Positions 58,450-64,000 of a DNA stretch of 64,000 nucleotides are shown here, one piece after another. Under the pieces are notes generated by a model that was not told the origin of the DNA, did no database searches, and worked only from the letters and a program-made list of their open reading frames with translations. The position numbers and the translations under genes were made by a program. The DNA is taken from the NCBI RefSeq assembly GCF_027596085.1, contig NC_072472.1, forward strand, positions 14,287,471 to 14,351,470, written 5' to 3'. Within the stretch, counting starts at the first letter, position 1. Each line of letters starts with the position of its first letter. The stretch is from Anoplopoma fimbria (Eukaryota > Chordata > Actinopteri > Perciformes > Anoplopomatidae).

Positions 58450-61400
58450 CAAATGTTGTTTAGTATTATCTACTTACGGGTAATTCTGGCAGGTAACCAA
58501 CCATTGTTTGGGGATTGTATTTCATGATTAAAACTGGTTCCTGGGTAAAACAATCAAAAATGTTTAGTAAATACCAGGAAATATCTCTGTGAGAGAAGCT
58601 GAGGGCTTTTGCGTATGCACTATAGCAGTTGCTTGTATGGATAAAGTACTGTATTATAGAGGTGAAAGAGAAGTCATCAGGGACATCACATTAGGTTCCT
58701 TCATCTTCCATCAGTTTGTTATGCTCCTGTTCATCTTTCCTGATGATGCATTATATTTATGAATGTGTTTAATTGGAAACATATTTTTTTCCTTTGTCCT
58801 CCCAGCATCCCTTGCATCATCGCTGTGAATAACGTGCTTCCCTTCTTGGTAACTGCTCTTATGACGCTAATTTCTTTCATGACCAGATGAACTGTGCCTA
58901 TTTTCAGTAAACGTTTCACTTCAGCAAAATGTATGCAACACCGAGTGATTAACAAACTCCTCTATGTCTCGCTTTCTTGCTCACCTTGCAAGAATAGGTC
59001 ATTCTTAGAGATGATGGACAGGTGATCTGTGCCAGGCCGATGTGACCTCCATAACCTTTTAGTGACCTTTCACAACCTTCTGACCAGCCGATTAGTGTCC
59101 ACACCGTCCTTCTCTGATTAGCCTGAAAATTGGAGCTATTTGGACGACCTTTTCAGCGGAAAGGTCCGCCTGCTACTCTGCTCTCCCTTGTCCTTCTTTT
59201 TCTACCACCTTCATTTGCAGCCGAACTCAACCTCAAACACACACACACACACATACACATAATCCAACACTCCACAACACACGCAAAATCCAACACTCCA
59301 CCTCAAGCAGCCCATCTCCCATCTCCCCTTTTTGCTTCTGAAGGGTAACACGATGAGGCGTATCGACCACCTTGTTGTTAACCACAGCAAATTTGTAGTT
59401 TCATTCTCCTTTGTTTCACTGTGTCCTCACTGAGGACTCCAGCCCAAGAATGTTCTTCAATTACTCTTCAGTTCCTGTAGCTGCATGCTCTCACTTCATA
59501 CCTTTTACATTACAGTATATCTTTCCTTGCTTCTTTGATAAAGCTTACCGTGAAAACTGCAAATCTGGCTACATTATAACACCAGTAATTCAGCAAAGCA
59601 CAAAGAGGCAGTGAGTCATTTGGTGAGGCAAATAGGTGAAACGGAAACACAATTTCTATCAAATTGATGAAAAGAAATGGTGGTCAGATGATTTTAAAAG
59701 ACCACCAACAGAGCTCACAATGTACCTTCATCCTCTGGGGTCAATCAACAGCTCAGTTGGACTTAATTTCAGCCGGGAACAGTGCCACAGCTGCAGATGG
59801 AAATGTTCAATAGATTACATAAAGCATTTACTATAGGCTACATTGTGAACTGCCAGCAGTGGCTCCCACACACTGCATTTATTCCTCAGAGACTCAACCC
59901 AAATGAAGGAGTTATTTTATATCCCCAATCCATATCTTTCACTTGTCCTATCGTTTATCTTTCTCTCCCTGTTGTATTTTATCACTGTCTATCTTGTTTT
60001 ACAGGGTTTGGGGAAATGAGATACGGGAAGAGAGAGCGAGGGAGAGAGGAAGACAAAGTGGTGTGTTTACTGTGCAGCTTCACAGCGTCTGTTGTTCCCT
60101 GTGGGAGAGCCCGTTGGCATTCACCTTGAGGTGTACACATACAGGCAAACATGCTCTTGCTAACACACTGAAACATGCACAGGTGATTTAAGTGGTTGTA
60201 GAAGTCAAATGGGGGTATACACATTGTAAACCTTAATCGAAAAGGGTTATCAATTTCAATTATTATCTCTTTCTTTAAAATTGAGTTGTTCCTTAAAGGG
60301 CGGGTTTCTTTTTTTTAGGCTTTTATATAATTCTTTAGCTTTCCAGTCGTGTTCCTTATTCAAATACGAAACATTAACACTTTGGTTGAAGTATGTATGT
60401 TGGGAAAATGCTATTTTCCCAGCCAGCCCTACTAAAAACATTTCCCCATGTGAGTTGATGTTTTCTGCATGAAGACGTTTATACATGCACATAGTCAGTG
60501 CATTACCTACAGTAACTTAGATGGCGGTCAGCATGCTCCCAGTCTGGTTCAGTTTTCTACTGAGACATCAGCTTGATCTGCAGATGATGATGACGTCATA
60601 TCTTATCAGAGTCCTGTACATCAGCTTCTGCAGAAGCTCACCACTGATAATCTCCTAACCTGGACTTCTTGCTAGCGATGACCACTGCGGCGGGCCATGC
60701 TGGGCTCGTTGAGTCGTCTCTGCCCTGGTTTTTACTGACCGGCTTTCTTCTTGCCCCCTCTAGAAGACATCTGCCAGTGTCGAGGCATCCTGGCAGCAGA
60801 CCCTGAAGACGGGAGCCCGGTTGCAGGTTAGGTGGATTTTCACGGTTACAGGATTGCGTGGAGATATCCTAGCGGCCAACCTGCTTTCACAATCAGCCAG
60901 CTGGTCAGATAGCATGAAACCTCTACTACCACGCTGCTGGGTCACAGGGAAACGTTTGAATATTTTGACAAATATTTCAACCGAGAGCACAGCTAGCTGC
61001 AGCTCCTAACAACTTGTGCGCGACAAGCGGTTCGCTGGCATCTCCCCAACCTCACGCCTCTACCCCTCCATCTCAGACTGACATTGTAAAGCATAGCATT
61101 GGCCAAATGCATAGGTTGAATCAGGGAGATGCCAGGGTCAGCCAGAAATCTGCTAGGCCCAGTTTGTGCGTTGGCATGTTATGTTGCACACACGGCCCCA
61201 ATCAGACGCTCTGAACAACTGTTCGCAGCTTCAGTGGTGGTGTGGCCGGTAAAGCCCTATCGAAGAAACGTCTGGCGGGATAGCTTCATGAGTGCATCAC
61301 CCAAGCCTGTATGCAGGCAGGAGGACAGCCTTTCATTAAGGTCTGCAAAAACTCTAGATGGTGATGCCTTGTACATTTATATGGTTCTATCTCTTGGACA

Positions 61401-62815
61401 TTTTTTTCAGGGTCTGGTGGAAAAGGTGGGGTAGTGTTTTGTGTAGGGGTGTTTACTGCTTGTCTGTTTTATTACCCATAGAGTCCAGTGGAGGGCTCCG
61501 CCTGCGCTTATAAAAACTATTGTAACAACAGACCAAGTCATGACTAGCTGTTGAACATAGTCGAGTACTTAACAGCTTAAGAGCCGGATATTTCCCTCCA
61601 TATTGGACTAACATTCATCAGGTGGCCAAAAACAAAACATTTTAGTCATTAAAAATAGGTCACAAATATATAGGTTAATTTCTTAAGAGCTGGGCGTGTG
61701 GTTTTATTTGCAAATGTAACTCACACAGAACAAAATGCTGAATGTGTTGGAGGTTCATACTCATAATCTGAATGTCTTAAAGTAGTTTATAAAAAAAACT
61801 TATTGAAGTGATTATATCTTATCTGGATCCAAGTTTCAAAATTGTGTGTATAATAACACCACTCTTCAGTACATGTTGTCTTCATTTGTTGCCAAGCTTT
61901 CTGTAGCACTTGGTAAAAACACTGTTGGCGGGTCAACAGTGTCACCTTAAAAGTGAAAGCTGAAAATAAACACTGCTGGGCAACACAATTATCTGACTGC
62001 TATGAAAACTGCAAGTAAACATTTGCAAGCCGAGTACACCACCCACCACAGAGTGCAGAGCTTTCCTAGCCAAACGACCGCTCAGCCCCTCGCTGCTCAA
62101 CACATTTATTCTACTCATAAACAGCAAAATATCACAGACCAGAGCAAACAACTATAATTCACCAACTCCCCTCTCCCTGCAATAATTAGCCTTCCCCCAC
62201 CATTTCCTCCTCTGCAGTGCTGTCTCACAAATTGTTTTAAATAGCGCCACTCATCCTTAACATTTAACATTTCCAAATATGAAACTTCCTACATAATAAG
62301 ATTATAGTCTTCACTGAAACATTTTAGCAATAATAAGCTTCATAAATAATTCAAAAGCATAGGGATGTATAAATAAATAATGTTTCATTGGATACCACAG
62401 GGAAATTACGAGCCAACAATACCAAACCAAACAAATAATAACCTTCCTGATAACCTCTCTGTTTGCATTGCACATTCTTTTCTTATTTTGTTGAGAATTT
62501 GAAGAACTGGATGAACTTATTAATTGCTGTTTTTTAGGTGGCTTTTGAAAAAGAAAATTTAATCAAATATTTTGGTTGTGCATCAAATATTTTTGGTAGA
62601 ACTAGTTAATTAAATTTACATATTACCTTGTGAATTTAAAATTGCCCTAGGCCATTCAAATATCCCCTGCTCTTTTTAAGCAGTGCTTTGTTCTGCCTTT
62701 GTTCCTTATTTTTTGTTTAAGGGTAGGCTTTTGATAGGAAAGTGGAAAGTAATACACATGCTATGGAACTATTCATGAGAAAGATCTGAAATGTAAACAT
62801 AAACATTATGTTCTC
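58450..62815. other. Non-coding DNA, partly of unresolved repetitive origin
   Basis: 58.45-60.6 kb is ordinary AT-rich sequence. 60.65-61.6 kb is more GC-rich, with overlapping frames (60821-61009, 61014-61214, 61129-61434) and AACAGCTTAAGAGCCGGATA, a word I associate with a fish repeat. It may be a decayed mobile element, but no transposase or polymerase motif is readable. 61.6-62.8 kb shows nothing. Confidence 0.4.
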
Positions 62816-62821
62816 TGCAGC

Positions 62822-63130
62822 AGTTAAAAGAATAATCTGATATGTTTATTTGCTTTCTTGCAGAGCGTTGGATGGGTAGACTGGTGCCACTCTCATGTCT
62901 ACATCAGATATGGAGCTACAGTCAGGAGTTGAGTATCAGCTAAGCTGAGCATAAATAGGACTTTTTCATTCGGACAGAGCTGGGGTAGCAGTTTCCCTGT
63001 GCTTTCAGTCTTTATGCCGAGCTAACAAACTCCTGACGTAGCTTCATATTTAACTGGCAGATATGACTGTGGTTTCTGTCGATCTTCTCATCCAAGCATA
63101 TTTCTTAAAATATCTCATCCATTTAATTTA
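62822..63130 (+). repeat. Dispersed repeat, third copy of the family at 19830
   Basis: TTATTTGCTTTCTTGCAGAG, CACTCTCATGTCTACATCAG, ATATGGAGCTACAGTCAGGA and AGCTAAGCTGAGCATAAATA follow the order of the abundant percomorph repeat. This copy preserves the middle of the family best. TTTCTTGCAG mimics a splice acceptor but is part of the repeat. Confidence 0.6.
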
Positions 63131-63479
63131 ACTTGATCAATCATCTTGGCTACCGAGAGCACACTATTTTTGTCTTTCACTCTGGTTAATGCCATTAAAG
63201 GAGATTAATAAAACATATGGAATAAACACCATAAGTTTGTGTTTTAGAGACTCTGTTGACTTCAAGTTGACCCTTTAAAGAGGAGAACTATAAAATGCTA
63301 TGTGTGGTGGTATTTTAGACTCGTTGACTAGGGATAAGGGTTGTTTTAGGTTAAGGTAGGGAGAAAGACATATCGACAGGAAAAACAGTATTCGACACAA
63401 CACCCAATTGATGCACTTGCCACTCTAGTTTGAATGGGCATGACACTATTGACTGAAATACCTCAACTTCTATTCATCT

Positions 63480-63800
63480 TTGTCTTCATTTTCCTCCACT
63501 AGCAACCGGGTCCGTACCTAGTTCAAAAAGGGCCCTGCTGAGTTGCTCCTTGGTGCTTGCAACACCTTCTCCATCAACCTGGACCCTTTTGTCGATTATG
63601 TGTGATTGCATTGCGCCTTATAGATGGTTCTGCTGTAAAAAGCCCAATGTTAGTTACTCCTTCAGTGGACTTTTTAAGGCTTACTGTGCAGTCATCAAGG
63701 TGCTGCCACCAGTATTTTGCCTGTGATTTCTGAAGTAGGCGGTCCAATGAGGATGTCCCCTGTCTGTGCAACCAATGCAATTCTTAATGTCTTTTGACAT
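63480..63800 (-). other. Open minus-strand stretch, probably repeat-derived
   Basis: Minus-strand frame 63574-63780 and the adjoining segment 63522-63585 (open as V-D-G-E-G-V..., ending CTAG|GTACGG) look protein-like. The sequence has the feel of a dispersed repeat, and the two parts are in different frames. No family is recognised. Confidence 0.2.
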
Positions 63801-64000
63801 CAATTATGTTGCTGATATTTGACAAACACTGAAGAACGACTCTCCGCTCTTTGGTTGGCACGACACAAACTCTCACATGCATTCATATAGAACATCTGGG
63901 GGCGGGATTGATACAGGGAGGCAAAACTAATTATTAGAATAAAAATATAATAAAACTGAGCAGCGAGCTTGACTTAAATCAGTAGTCGGCTGTTTGGCTG

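Overview
The window looks like nuclear DNA of a spiny-rayed (percomorph-type) teleost fish. The evidence is an AT-leaning background, very many long CA/TG microsatellites, a full-length tRNA-derived SINE with the fish 3' tail, and old copies of several dispersed repeat families that I recognise from memory as common in percomorph genomes. There is no bacterial-type gene organisation. Almost every open frame of 60 codons or more is either a translated microsatellite, part of a dispersed repeat, or of a length expected by chance in 64 kb.

The most gene-like signal is the 5' part of one spliced gene on the minus strand. A CpG-rich block at about 52.34-53.72 kb looks like its promoter. Inside it lies a short first coding exon (53041-53053: ATG after an in-frame stop, good start context, strong GTAAGA donor, phase 1). 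A second exon lies 7.8 kb downstream (45114-45242: 129 bp, open throughout, good acceptor, consensus GTAAGT donor, phase 1 at both ends). The two join in frame. A possible alternative first exon lies at 58352-58382, also ending in phase 1. I do not recognise the protein and give no symbol. Everything left of 45113 would then be intron 2 of this gene or intergenic DNA; I found no further convincing exon there.

Layout: 0-8 kb is non-coding with TC, CA and a 149-bp pure TG array. 8-25 kb has GACA, TG, AT and compound CA/GA arrays, several dispersed repeats, a conserved-looking non-coding block at 20.6-20.9 kb and a decayed SINE at 23.3 kb. 25-33 kb is mostly featureless with two TG arrays. 33-38 kb has a near-perfect 21-bp hairpin and two blocks of what may be one dispersed repeat family. 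39.6-41.2 kb is a polypyrimidine tract, an open frame ending at 40212 and two stem-loops. 42-47 kb has repeats flanking exon 2 and a retroelement 3' tail. 47-52 kb has a microsatellite cluster and conserved-looking AT-rich non-coding DNA. 52.3-54.3 kb is the CpG promoter, first exon and SINE. 54.3-64 kb is non-coding with the alternative exon candidate and a dispersed repeat at 62.8 kb.

Repeat names are deliberately generic because no library search was possible. Repeat boundaries are approximate. I see no novel system beyond the unidentified split gene and the small structural oddities listed.
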